Below are positions 1 to 7,870 of a stretch of 45,519 nucleotides of DNA, piece by piece (position 1 is the first letter of the stretch; every line of letters begins with the position of its first letter). The DNA is from Bacilli bacterium (lineage in GTDB: Bacteria > Bacillota_I > Bacilli_A > RF39 > UBA660): positions 1 through 45,519 of the forward strand of contig JAFWKJ010000014.1 in NCBI GenBank assembly GCA_017511375.1, written 5' to 3'. A model generated the notes under the pieces. It had not been told where the DNA came from. It ran no database searches and saw nothing but the letters and a program-made list of their open reading frames with translations. Both the position numbers and the translations under genes were made by a program.

Positions 1-276
1 ATTGCTTTTTCTACTATTCAAAGCATCTATATCATAACAAAAACTTCTTCTTCCAATGGGTGTTTCTATTGAAGTATCACAATAAACATATTTATCATTT
101 TCTTTATCATACATAATAACATCAGGCTCTCCACCAGTTTCTTCCATATACCTTATAGAAAATAATGCTTCATTATTTAGTCTTTTTAAAACATCGTTCC
201 AATTAATTCCCTTATGCATTTTTTCATTTTTGATAAATCTCTTTTCTAAAATTAATATTAATTCTTCATTACTCAT
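1..276 (-). CDS. DUF4256 family protein, C-terminus cut by window edge
   Basis: The first 92 codons of a minus-strand gene that runs off the left edge. It starts MSNEELILILEKRF and contains the runs METGGEPDVIMYDKENDKY and DTSIETPIGRRSFCYD, which I recognise as the conserved core of DUF4256, a small family of unknown function. The ATG at 274-276 has a GAGGTG ribosome binding site 4-5 bases upstream, and an extended -10 (TGGTATAAT, 313-321) lies upstream of that. It sits just beyond repeat module R1, so it is the third independently promoted gene in the array downstream of ppdK. Function is unknown; the family call is from memory of the motif. Confidence 0.75.
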   Translation of the reverse strand, partial: MSNEELILILEKRFIKNEKMHKGINWNDVLKRLNNEALFSIRYMEETGGEPDVIMYDKENDKYVYCDTSIETPIGRRSFCYDIDALNSRKSN

Positions 277-342
277 TTTACACCTCAAAAAACTATTTAT
301 TATTCACTTAATATTATACCATACTTTTCTATCTTTCTTACT

Positions 343-450
343 CATCGGAATATTACTATATTCCGAACAAAAAAGACTAGATTTCTCTAGTCTTTATTAT
401 TTCAATTACTTATTGTTTTTTGCTTTGATTGCGGCTTGTACTGCTACTTA
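343..450 (-). repeat. Repeat module R1: ppdK-3'-end-like codons plus two inverted repeats
   Basis: Read on the minus strand, this module has three parts. First is a short open stretch (447-406) reading VAVQAAIKAKNNK-stop, preceded by an in-frame stop, which resembles the C-terminus of PPDK in this window (LAAAQAAIKAGHKK-stop). Second is the hairpin T1 (372-381 / 386-395). Third is a perfect 8-bp inverted repeat CGGAATAT / ATATTCCG (346-353 / 358-365). Module R2 at 2121-2233 has the same order, with very similar sequence from 'catcg.aatatta.tat' through the hairpin to the stop codon. I infer a shared origin with the ppdK 3' end. Confidence 0.6.
367..395 (-). terminator. Terminator T1 of the 532-2034 gene
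   Basis: AAAGACTAGA (372-381), loop of four, TCTAGTCTTT (386-395), with an A-run at 367-374 on the plus strand that becomes the U-tract of minus-strand RNA. The same stem occurs at 2151-2176 and 3328-3355; the loop TTTC is identical in T1 and T3. Confidence 0.85.
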
Positions 451-531
451 CATAAGGGGGTTATAGAAAATACAAGACGTAATATCTTAATCTTCCGAGC
501 ATTCGTCAGAACAAAAATTTTGTAGATATTT

Positions 532-2034
532 CTAATAACCATTGCTTAATTGTTTTACATATGCTTTGTCTTTAGGATATATTCTATCTCTATCTATTAA
601 TACTAAAGGATATTTCTTAAACCAAACCGGTACTTTTTCAGGATTTGAACAATCAGCATCACGATATGTATCTAATAGCATAGTATTTTCCCCACAACTT
701 CCTTTAGTTAAAGTATCTGTTCTTCTATAACCCAATCTATCAAGTGCTAAATCAAAGTATCTGAAATAATTTGGATCAATATCTTTGGCACTTCTGGTTA
801 AATATTTTTGTACTTCTAATCCTCCTTTAACTTTACCATCTTTATCTCTTAAATATATTTCTTCATAGTTTTTAGCAATCAAATATAGATTAGGGCAAAT
901 TATATCTTCGTATGACCATTTTGTTTTTACAAGTTTAATAACATAATCGCCAATTCTATAGCAACTACAAGTTGTTCCTTCTCCAACAAAACCATATTCT
1001 TTACTTTGACTTAGTTCCATGTACTTTTCAGTCCACTCTTCTAATAAATTTCCTAATCCACAATTATAGATCAATTCTAAATCTCTTTCTTCTGGTGTGC
1101 CAAGGATACTATATTTTGTAGGGTCTTGTCTTGTTGTATCTAAAAAACATTTCAATCTACTTGCAAAATTATCTAATAATTCTCGACTTATCATGTCTTT
1201 ATGCCTTAAGTATAATGAAAAACGATAATCAGCAGATGTACTAAATAGTGTATCTGCATCCTCACTAAATATATAGATTTTTTTTGCTTTGTTAGGATCA
1301 TTTAGTACCCTGTGTGAATCAGGATCAACAATCCACTCATCTGTTAATAATTGAGAAGCTAAATAATTATACTTGTAATTGTTCAAAATAAAATCTTTTA
1401 ATTTTTTATAATCTTTTTCACGATTATTTGTTAGTAACGCAACTGCTAATTTAGAAATATCATCTGGATTCATTAATTGTGGTAAAAGTGTTATTTGTTC
1501 GTTAAGTTCATAGGTTATAGATGTTGTATATTTAGTAATATCATCATATATTTCATCTACTTGTTCGGGATGATTCTTAATAATATAATCCATAAATAGA
1601 TATCGAATATGGAGGTCATGATATCTTGAAAGCATATGAATTAGTTGGTTATTTTTACTATCAAATGCGTATTTAACAATACATTCAAAATACTTTGGAT
1701 CTCCATTAAATGATAAAAATGTATCAAAGTTTTCATATAATACTTTGAGACCTAAAGGAGAATTGTTCAAAAGATTATTTAACATATCAGAAGTTACATT
1801 TTTAATATCTAACAACTCATAAGCTTCATCTGCAAATTCTGGAATATCATATATTACAGAAAAACAAAATGATGGTAAATCTACTTTTAGTTTAGAGAGA
1901 AAACCATGTATTATTTCAATTCTATTTGGAGCTTTTCTAATACTTTCAATTAAGTGTTCATAATCATATGGTGTACAGTGAAAAACAAAATCAACTTTAC
2001 CATCTCTCAAATATTCTAATGTATTAAAAGCCAT
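532..2034 (-). CDS. Helical-repeat protein with C-terminal kinase-like segment, function unknown
   Basis: A 500-residue protein I cannot assign to a named family. Residues about 20-330 are rich in Leu/Ile/Tyr and look like stacked alpha helices. From residue 348 the sequence reads GFVGEGTTCSCYRIGDYVIKL, which matches subdomains I-II of protein-kinase-like folds: a Gly-rich loop, then a VIK lysine at about 367. LVLIDRDRIYP near residue 477-487 sits roughly where the DFG region would be, but no clear HRD-type catalytic loop is seen. The ATG at 2032-2034 has GGGAGG upstream and an extended -10 (TGTTATAAT) with the TATAAT at 2058-2063. The gene stands alone between modules R2 and R1. It could be an inactive pseudokinase, an aminoglycoside-phosphotransferase-like protein or a toxin/effector; none is shown. 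Confidence 0.75.
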   Translation of the reverse strand: MAFNTLEYLRDGKVDFVFHCTPYDYEHLIESIRKAPNRIEIIHGFLSKLKVDLPSFCFSVIYDIPEFADEAYELLDIKNVTSDMLNNLLNNSPLGLKVLYENFDTFLSFNGDPKYFECIVKYAFDSKNNQLIHMLSRYHDLHIRYLFMDYIIKNHPEQVDEIYDDITKYTTSITYELNEQITLLPQLMNPDDISKLAVALLTNNREKDYKKLKDFILNNYKYNYLASQLLTDEWIVDPDSHRVLNDPNKAKKIYIFSEDADTLFSTSADYRFSLYLRHKDMISRELLDNFASRLKCFLDTTRQDPTKYSILGTPEERDLELIYNCGLGNLLEEWTEKYMELSQSKEYGFVGEGTTCSCYRIGDYVIKLVKTKWSYEDIICPNLYLIAKNYEEIYLRDKDGKVKGGLEVQKYLTRSAKDIDPNYFRYFDLALDRLGYRRTDTLTKGSCGENTMLLDTYRDADCSNPEKVPVWFKKYPLVLIDRDRIYPKDKAYVKQLSNGY

Positions 2035-2120
2035 ATAATCCTCCCTTTTTATGTGCTATTATAACATAAAAAACAAATAATTACTATCTTCTTTGTTACT
2101 GGAAAAATAAACTTTCAAAG

Positions 2121-2233
2121 CATCGCAATATTAGTATTTTACGAGCAAAAAAAAGACTAGATTATTCTAGTCTTTTGTTGGGTTACTTTGACCCCTTATT
2201 TTTAATTGCAGCTTGTACCGCAATAATACTCGC
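2121..2233 (-). repeat. Repeat module R2: ppdK-3'-end-like codons plus hairpins
   Basis: Second copy of the R1 design, lying in the 304-base gap 2035-2338, which otherwise holds only the promoter and ribosome binding site of the 532-2034 gene. On the minus strand, codons 2233-2183 read ASIIAVQAAIKNKGSK-stop, aligning without gaps to the PPDK C-terminus (ARLAAAQAAIKAGHKK-stop). The in-frame stretch extends only to about 2245, where a stop precedes it. It is followed by hairpin T2 and an imperfect inverted repeat at 2124-2143 corresponding to the perfect one in R1. Confidence 0.6.
2145..2176 (-). terminator. Terminator T2 downstream of the YitT gene
   Basis: Stem AAAAGACTAGA (2151-2161) / TCTAGTCTTTT (2166-2176), loop TTAT, with a run of eight A (2147-2154) on the plus strand giving the U-tract for minus-strand transcripts. 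Confidence 0.85.
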
Positions 2234-2338
2234 AACACATGTACCCTATACTATTGGACAATTCTCTGTACTTGAGTGATAAATCACTTCGAACATTGTA
2301 AAAACTTTATTTTCCATTATTTTAATATTCAAAATATT

Positions 2339-3217
2339 TTAGAATTGTTTTTCAAATTCACCTTTTACATTTATACCTTCACTTTTTACCATAAATGTTT
2401 GAATATTAAATTTCTTCATATTTCTTTCTAATTTAATTAATTCATATTTTGTTAAAACAGTATATATTATGTATGTTCTAGTATCATCATATCCTCCCTT
2501 GGCATACCAATATGTAAAATCTCTTTTTAATTCATTTTTTATAAAGTCATTGATCACTTTTGGATTTTCTTTACAGAAAATAAATGCTGTTGAACATATA
2601 TTTTGTTCATGCATTTTATCAACCATTAGACTATCTACTGCAGAATATATTATTGAATATATCATTATCTCTAAACCATATCTTATTCCAGCAACTACAT
2701 AAATAATAGTATTTATTATCATACCTAGTTTACCAACAGAAAAATGATTGTTTTTCTTTGCAAGTGCTAAGCCTACAATATCAGTTCCTCCAGTTGAAGC
2801 TCCACTGGATAGAATCATCCCAACACCAATTCCACCTAATAGACCACCTAATATTACATTGGTTAATAAATCACTAACTATTTGATTATGAGGTATTATT
2901 GATAACATTATTGTTTGAATTGATACTGAAAATAATGTTCTATAAAAGAATGTTTTACCTACTGATTTATATGCAATAATAAAAAGTGGTATATTAATTA
3001 AATAGTATATTATTCCTGAAAAATCAAAATTATTTTTTATATTAAATATATCTATCAATATACTTCTTATTATTTGAGATAAACCTAATATACCTCCTGT
3101 ATATAAGTTATTTGGGACCACAAAGAGATTTATCGCACAACAAAATAATAGTGAACCAATTAATGTTTTACAAAAATCAATTAGACTCCAATTAAATATC
3201 TTTTTAAATATATACAT
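2339..3217 (-). CDS. YitT family membrane protein (YitT_membrane + DUF2179)
   Basis: 292 residues with about six hydrophobic segments in the first 200. The run NLYTGGILGLSQI and the glycine-rich GGLLGGIGVGMILSSGASTGGTD are signatures of the YitT/DUF161 family. The last 80 residues (starting about CSTAFIFCKENPKVINDFI) form a soluble DUF2179-like domain. The protein should sit in the cytoplasmic membrane; the substrate is unknown, although some relatives have been linked to organic-acid or amine-compound transport. The ATG has GAGGTGAG upstream and an extended -10 at 3240-3248. It is monocistronic between terminators T3 and T2, inside the accessory stretch after ppdK. Confidence 0.9.
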   Translation of the reverse strand: MYIFKKIFNWSLIDFCKTLIGSLLFCCAINLFVVPNNLYTGGILGLSQIIRSILIDIFNIKNNFDFSGIIYYLINIPLFIIAYKSVGKTFFYRTLFSVSIQTIMLSIIPHNQIVSDLLTNVILGGLLGGIGVGMILSSGASTGGTDIVGLALAKKNNHFSVGKLGMIINTIIYVVAGIRYGLEIMIYSIIYSAVDSLMVDKMHEQNICSTAFIFCKENPKVINDFIKNELKRDFTYWYAKGGYDDTRTYIIYTVLTKYELIKLERNMKKFNIQTFMVKSEGINVKGEFEKQF

Positions 3218-3239
3218 TTTCTCACCTCTAGTGATGATA

Positions 3240-3267
3240 ATTATAGCATTTTAAAAAATAAAGTAAA
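3240..3267 (-). promoter_or_regulatory. Promoter of the YitT gene
   Basis: On the minus strand TTTACT (3262-3267), 16 bases, TGC-TATAAT (TATAAT at 3240-3245). Extended -10; the start codon lies 23 bases downstream of the -10. Confidence 0.6.
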
Positions 3268-3325
3268 TAGATTTTGCTTATATTTTTGTTTATTTATACT
3301 TATTTACAATTTCACCTTTTTGTAT

Positions 3326-3355
3326 CTAAAAAGACTAGATTTCTCTAGTCTTTTT
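3326..3355 (-). terminator. Terminator T3, downstream of ppdK
   Basis: AAAAAGACTAGA (3328-3339), TTTC, TCTAGTCTTTTT (3344-3355). A-rich on the left arm and T-rich on the right, so it can act in either direction, but it sits 140 bases after the ppdK stop and serves the minus strand. Same stem as T1 and T2. Confidence 0.8.
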
Positions 3356-3488
3356 TTCTTATATAAATATCAATTTTTATTTCTTGATTTCTACGCATTT
3401 TTGCTTGCTTTATCCCTAAGTCTGATATATAACCTCTAATATCATCTTCATTAAGATTTATGGAAAAAGCATACCAATAATTTGGTTC
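3345..3488 (-). pseudogene. Possible C-terminal gene remnant between ppdK and T3
   Basis: The 140 bases between the ppdK stop and T3 are open on the minus strand in a frame different from ppdK. They read EPNYWYAFSINLNEDDIRG and then a Lys/Arg-rich tail ending IYIRKKD-stop inside T3. The composition looks protein-like, but there is no start codon or ribosome binding site; any start would lie inside ppdK. The likeliest reading is the tail of a decayed inserted gene, consistent with the gene insertion seen further downstream. A chance open frame cannot be excluded. Confidence 0.3.
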
Positions 3489-3493
3489 ACTTT

Positions 3494-6124
3494 TTACTTT
3501 TTGTGTCCCGCTTTGATGGCAGCTTGTGCAGCAGCAAGTCTTGCGATTGGAACTCTGAATGGTGAGCAAGAAACATAAGTTAATCCTGCATTGTGGCAGA
3601 ACTCTACTGATTGAGGATCTCCACCATGTTCTCCACAAATTCCTAATTTGATATTAGGTCTTGTAGATTTACCTAATTCTGCAGCCATTTTAACAAGTTT
3701 TCCTACACCTTTTTGATCTAACTTAGCGAATGGATCTTGTTCATAGATTTTGTTTTCATAGTAAGAATCTAAAAACTTACCAGCATCATCTCTTGAGAAT
3801 CCAAATGTCATTTGTGTTAAATCGTTTGTTCCGAATGAGAAGAATTCTGCTTCTGTAGCAATTTCATCTGCCGTAATAGCAGCTCTTGGAATTTCAATCA
3901 TAGTACCAATATGATATTCCATATCTGATTTCTTTTCTTCTTTTACTTTTTCTGCTGTTTCTACAACAATATCTTTTACAAATTTTAACTCTTTTACTTC
4001 TCCAACAAGTGGAATCATAATTTCAGGAATAATATCATATCCATCTTCTTCTTTAGTCTCAATAGCAGCTTCCATTAATGCACGTGTTTGCATTCTTGCG
4101 ATTTCTGGATAAGTTACTGCTAAACGACATCCTCTATGTCCCATCATTGGGTTGAATTCATGTAAGTCATCACATACGCTCTTAATATGATCAACGGTCA
4201 TATTCATTGCTTTTGCTAACTCTTCCATTTCAGCATCTGTTTTTGGAACGAATTCATGTAGAGGCGGATCAATGTAACGAACAGTCATTGGTTTACCCTT
4301 TAACTCTTTATACATTGCTTTAAAGTCACCCTTTTGATATGGGATTAATAAATCTAGATATTTTTCTCTGTCTTCTACTGTTTCAGAAAGAATCATTTTT
4401 CTTAAGTTGAAGATTCTTTCTTCATCAAAGAACATATGCTCTGTACGGCATAGACCAATTCCTTCTGCTCCTAATTCAATTGCTTTAGCAGTATCTTTTG
4501 GAGTGTCTGCGTTTGTTCTAACACCTAATGTTCTATACTTATCAGCCCATTCCATAACACGTCCAAATTCTCCAGCGATTTGAGCATCAACTGTTTTAAT
4601 TTCTCCATCATAGATATTTCCTGTTGTTCCATCGATTGAAATAACATCTCCTTCATGGAATGTTTTTCCGCCTAGTTCGAATTCTTTCTTTGCTTCATTC
4701 ATCTTGATGTCACCGCATCCAGATACGCAGCAAGAACCCATACCACGAGCAACAACAGCTGCGTGAGAAGTCATACCTCCACGAACTGTTAAAATACCTT
4801 GAGATACTTTCATACCAGTAATATCTTCTGGTGAAGTCTCTAAACGTACTAAGATAACCTTCTTCTTCTTTGCATACCATGCCTCAGCATCTTCTGCAGT
4901 AAACACGATTTGTCCGCAAGCAGCTCCAGGTGAAGCTCCTAAACCTTTACCAATTGGTTTTGCAGCTTTTAGTGCTTTTACATCAAATTGTGGGTGAAGT
5001 AATGTATCTAAGTTTCTTGGATCAATCATAGATACAGCTTCTTCTTCTGTACGCATTCCTTCATCTACTAAGTCACATGCAATCTTTAAAGCAGCTTGTG
5101 CTGTTCTCTTTCCGTTACGAGTTTGTAACATGAATAGTTTTCCATGTTCAACTGTAAACTCCATATCTTGCATATCTCTATAATGAGACTCTAGTGTCTT
5201 ACATACTTCTTGGAATTGTTTGAATGCTTCTGGGAATTTTTGTTCCATTTCAGCAATCTTCATTGGAGTACGAACTCCTGCAACAACGTCTTCTCCTTGT
5301 GCATTTGTTAAGAATTCTCCAAATAAACCTTTTTCTCCTGTAGCAGGATCTCTTGTAAAGGCAACACCTGTTCCACAGTCGTCTCCCATATTTCCGAAAG
5401 CCATTGATTGAACGTTAACAGCAGTTCCCCAAGAGTATGGAATATCATTATCTCTACGATATACATTTGCTCTTGGATTATCCCATGAACGGAATACTGC
5501 TTTGATTGCTCCCATTAATTGTTCTTTTGGATCATCTGGGAAGTCTTTTCCAATTTTATCTTTGTATTCTGCTTTGAATTGTCCAGCTAATTCTTTTAAA
5601 TCCTCTGCTGTTAATTCAACATCTTGTTTAACTCCCTTTTTCTCTTTCATTTCATCAATTAGTTCTTCGAAGTATTTCTTTCCTACTTCCATAACTACAT
5701 CTGAATACATTTGGATAAATCTTCTATAGCAGTCCCAAGCCCATCTTGGATTGTTACTCTTTTCAGCAATTACATGAACAACTTCTTCATTCAAACCAAG
5801 GTTTAGGATGGTATCCATCATACCTGGCATTGATGCTCTTGCTCCTGATCTAACAGAAACTAGCAAAGGATTTTCTTTATCCCCGAATTTCTTTCCTGTA
5901 ATTTCTTCCATTTTTCCAATGTACTCATTTATTTGATTTTGAATATCTTCATTAATTTCTCTTCCATCTTCATAATATTGAGTACATGCTTCAGTAGTAA
6001 TGGTGAATCCTTGTGGTACTGGTAAACCAATATTAGTCATTTCTGCTAAGTTAGCCCCTTTACCTCCAAGAAGTTCTCTCATATTTGCATTACCTTCACT
6101 GAATAAATATACATATTTGTGCAT
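3494..6124 (-). CDS. ppdK: Pyruvate, phosphate dikinase
   Basis: 876 residues, full length for PPDK, which interconverts pyruvate + ATP + Pi and PEP + AMP + PPi in the cytoplasm. Visible in order: the N-terminal ATP-grasp domain starting GGKGANLAEM, with SVRSGARASMPGMMDT; the phosphohistidine domain with GGMTSHAAVVARGMG (His about 454, preceded by the regulatory-type Thr); and the C-terminal PEP/pyruvate barrel with GLCRTEHMF, GTNDLTQMTFG and the catalytic GICGEHGGDP (Cys about 830). The protein ends ARLAAAQAAIKAGHKK. The start has AAAGGAGG at good spacing. It is monocistronic with its own promoter. Its 3' end appears to be the template for repeat modules R1 and R2. Confidence 0.98.
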   Translation of the reverse strand: MHKYVYLFSEGNANMRELLGGKGANLAEMTNIGLPVPQGFTITTEACTQYYEDGREINEDIQNQINEYIGKMEEITGKKFGDKENPLLVSVRSGARASMPGMMDTILNLGLNEEVVHVIAEKSNNPRWAWDCYRRFIQMYSDVVMEVGKKYFEELIDEMKEKKGVKQDVELTAEDLKELAGQFKAEYKDKIGKDFPDDPKEQLMGAIKAVFRSWDNPRANVYRRDNDIPYSWGTAVNVQSMAFGNMGDDCGTGVAFTRDPATGEKGLFGEFLTNAQGEDVVAGVRTPMKIAEMEQKFPEAFKQFQEVCKTLESHYRDMQDMEFTVEHGKLFMLQTRNGKRTAQAALKIACDLVDEGMRTEEEAVSMIDPRNLDTLLHPQFDVKALKAAKPIGKGLGASPGAACGQIVFTAEDAEAWYAKKKKVILVRLETSPEDITGMKVSQGILTVRGGMTSHAAVVARGMGSCCVSGCGDIKMNEAKKEFELGGKTFHEGDVISIDGTTGNIYDGEIKTVDAQIAGEFGRVMEWADKYRTLGVRTNADTPKDTAKAIELGAEGIGLCRTEHMFFDEERIFNLRKMILSETVEDREKYLDLLIPYQKGDFKAMYKELKGKPMTVRYIDPPLHEFVPKTDAEMEELAKAMNMTVDHIKSVCDDLHEFNPMMGHRGCRLAVTYPEIARMQTRALMEAAIETKEEDGYDIIPEIMIPLVGEVKELKFVKDIVVETAEKVKEEKKSDMEYHIGTMIEIPRAAITADEIATEAEFFSFGTNDLTQMTFGFSRDDAGKFLDSYYENKIYEQDPFAKLDQKGVGKLVKMAAELGKSTRPNIKLGICGEHGGDPQSVEFCHNAGLTYVSCSPFRVPIARLAAAQAAIKAGHKK

Positions 6125-6150
6125 TATGATTCCTCCTTTTCACAATTCAT

Positions 6151-6180
6151 AGTATATCAAATTTAGGGTTGTCTATTCAA
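6151..6180 (-). promoter_or_regulatory. Promoter of ppdK
   Basis: Minus strand TTGAAT (6175-6180), 18 bases, TATACT (6151-6156), 26 bases before the ATG. Confidence 0.6.
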
Positions 6181-6216
6181 GTATAAATATCCTTTTTGAC
6201 ATTAAAACTTTTTATG

Positions 6217-6245
6217 ACAAAAAAAAGAAGGATTATATCCTTCTT
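6217..6245 (-). terminator. Terminator of the 6233-7791 gene pair
   Basis: Perfect 9-bp stem AAGAAGGAT (6225-6233) / ATCCTTCTT (6237-6245) overlapping the stop codon of the 6233 gene, followed on the minus strand by a U-run from the A-tract at 6217-6226. Confidence 0.85.
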
Positions 6246-7009
6246 CTTGGAACTCTTCTTTCTTTCTCTTCTTGTTCTTCTAGAGATCTAATGTATTGGT
6301 CCACGGCGTTTTCTTCTTCCATTGAAACCACTCTTGCTGCTCTTCTTGAATTATTATTTTCTTTTACTTGTGTAGATTCTACAGCTCTTCTTCTTGTTTG
6401 CTTTACACCCTTATTTATCATAATAGCTCCCATATTATAACTATTGATTGTGTTATTTAGATAACAAGAAGTCTCTTCATAGGCTTCATTTTTTTCTCTA
6501 CTTGTTTTAGCGGCAAAATGCTTTAAACCAATGCTTCCGGCTGTTGCAATGGTAAAAAATGGATTAGGAAATAATCCTGATAATACGATGGTTCCCGCTA
6601 CCAATGCTTGTGCTAGATTGTGATTCGCTTTAGAAGATATATTTTGAGCCTCTAGTTCTCTTTTATCTTTTCTAATCGCTTCTATTCTATTTCTATTATC
6701 TGGTGTAACAGTATCTGTAGGATTAATTTCTCCACTTAAAATTCTATTAATATTATTTTTTTGGCTTAGTAAAGAACTGTTCATAATATTTAAATTAGCT
6801 TCTTTTGTTTTACGACTTAATTGAAAGGAAATGGCTCCTCCAATTAAGGATAATCCAAACCAAGGAGAACTAAATAACATACAAGTACCTATTACAGCAG
6901 CTAAACCTGTGCCTATATTATTTAGTATCTTGTTCCATTTTCTTTTTTTCTGTGTATCATCTAATTGAATATTAATTCTTTCTAATGCCTTATTTGCATA
7001 GTTTTTCAT
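6233..7009 (-). CDS. Membrane protein of unknown function, pair member B
   Basis: 258 residues, not recognised. The layout is a charged N-terminal helix (1-30), a hydrophobic pair at about 33-65 (IGTGLAAVIGTCMLFSS, then FGLSLIGGAISF), a charged helical stretch, a second hydrophobic pair at about 133-163 (LAQALVAGTIVLSGLF), and a long basic/acidic tail with AVDQYIRSLEEQEEKERR and RRRI at the end. The neighbour at 7021-7791 has the same architecture and a matching tail motif (AVDDYVERYS), so the two look like ancient paralogs. The ATG lies 11 bases after the upstream stop, so they are co-transcribed. Low-complexity charged tails suggest a cytoplasmic binding region; the function is unknown. Confidence 0.75.
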   Translation of the reverse strand: MKNYANKALERINIQLDDTQKKRKWNKILNNIGTGLAAVIGTCMLFSSPWFGLSLIGGAISFQLSRKTKEANLNIMNSSLLSQKNNINRILSGEINPTDTVTPDNRNRIEAIRKDKRELEAQNISSKANHNLAQALVAGTIVLSGLFPNPFFTIATAGSIGLKHFAAKTSREKNEAYEETSCYLNNTINSYNMGAIMINKGVKQTRRRAVESTQVKENNNSRRAARVVSMEEENAVDQYIRSLEEQEEKERRVPRRRI

Positions 7010-7020
7010 TAATATAACTC

Positions 7021-7791
7021 CTATCTTTTTATTTTTTGTCTTGGAGGTAATTGTGAAGATAATGTTGAATATCTTTCAACATAATCATCTACTGCTTTTG
7101 CATATCGATTGTTATTTTGTGTTTGATTGTTCATTGGTCTTGATTTCATAGGTGGTCTATTCATTCCTGTTGTATTTTGATTATTTGTCTTTCTTGGTTT
7201 ATAGATTGGTCCCAATACTAAATCATTTTTTAAATTTTCGATATGAGCATCACATTCATATAATTTATTTTCATCTTTCGCAATTTTATTAACGGCTATA
7301 GCAAAGGTAACTAATCCTCCTACTGTAGCTATTACCATTGGTGTTGCTACTAATGAAGAAATAGAACCAATTACCCATCCGGCAATTCCTCCAGCCATTA
7401 AAGCAGAATCTGTAGTAAGACTATCATAGATATCTTGTTGCTTTTCTTCTAATTTTGCGATTTGCATCGATTTTTTTCTTGTAAGTTCTGGTGATTGCGC
7501 CACCCCATTACTATAGATGCTTCTTAAGTGTTTATTTTGCGTTCTAGCAGATTTGATTTGAGAATTCTTACATCTAGCATATCCAACTGCAGCAATAGGT
7601 ACAATAGCCCCTAATAACAAAGCTGGTAATGTAAATTCAGCAATCATGGCATGAACGGCAACGGTGGCCATACATGCAGTTCCTGTTAACAAAATAGCCC
7701 CTACAGAAGCGGCAAGTTTTTTTAGTCTACTTTGTTTTATTTCTGAAATATTTTCAGCAATTTTATTGTTTATAATTCTTGAATCGTTCAT
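7021..7791 (-). CDS. Membrane protein of unknown function, pair member A
   Basis: 256 residues, not recognised. An N-terminal charged helix is followed by a hydrophobic pair (about 28-70, SVGAILLTGTACMATVAV and LPALLLGAIVPIAAVGYA), a helical linker with KKSMQIAKLEEKQQDIYDSL, and a second hydrophobic pair (about 128-168, GGIAGWVIGSISSLVATPM). A disordered Asn/Pro/Met/Arg-rich tail follows, ending with a short predicted helix AVDDYVERYS. It is first gene of a two-gene operon; the promoter at 7819-7847 is near consensus. It shares the TM-helix-TM-tail plan with the gene at 6233-7009. Confidence 0.75.
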   Translation of the reverse strand: MNDSRIINNKIAENISEIKQSRLKKLAASVGAILLTGTACMATVAVHAMIAEFTLPALLLGAIVPIAAVGYARCKNSQIKSARTQNKHLRSIYSNGVAQSPELTRKKSMQIAKLEEKQQDIYDSLTTDSALMAGGIAGWVIGSISSLVATPMVIATVGGLVTFAIAVNKIAKDENKLYECDAHIENLKNDLVLGPIYKPRKTNNQNTTGMNRPPMKSRPMNNQTQNNNRYAKAVDDYVERYSTLSSQLPPRQKIKR

Positions 7792-7818
7792 TCTATCAAC
7801 CCCTGTTTGACGGCATAT

Positions 7819-7847
7819 ATTTTATCATAAAACCCATATTTTGTCAA
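7819..7847 (-). promoter_or_regulatory. Promoter of the paired membrane protein genes
   Basis: Minus strand TTGACA (7842-7847), 17 bases, TAAAAT (7819-7824). One of the best promoters in the window; it directly follows the terminator of the neighbouring operon. Confidence 0.85.
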
Positions 7848-7870
7848 TAAAAAAGAATGATTGCTCATTC
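7848..7870 (-). terminator. Terminator of the cvpA-thioredoxin-zinc ribbon operon
   Basis: GAATGA (7855-7860), loop TTGC, TCATTC (7865-7870), with a U-run from the A-tract 7848-7854. It begins at the stop codon of the 7870-8748 gene. Confidence 0.8.

Noticed and set aside
406-447. A complete small gene in module R1
   Set aside because: The open stretch is bounded by an in-frame stop, has no start codon and no ribosome site; it is a fragment.
372-3355. The three repeated hairpins as a CRISPR array
   Set aside because: Only three copies, 1.2-1.8 kb apart, each right after a gene end and with a U-run; they are terminators.
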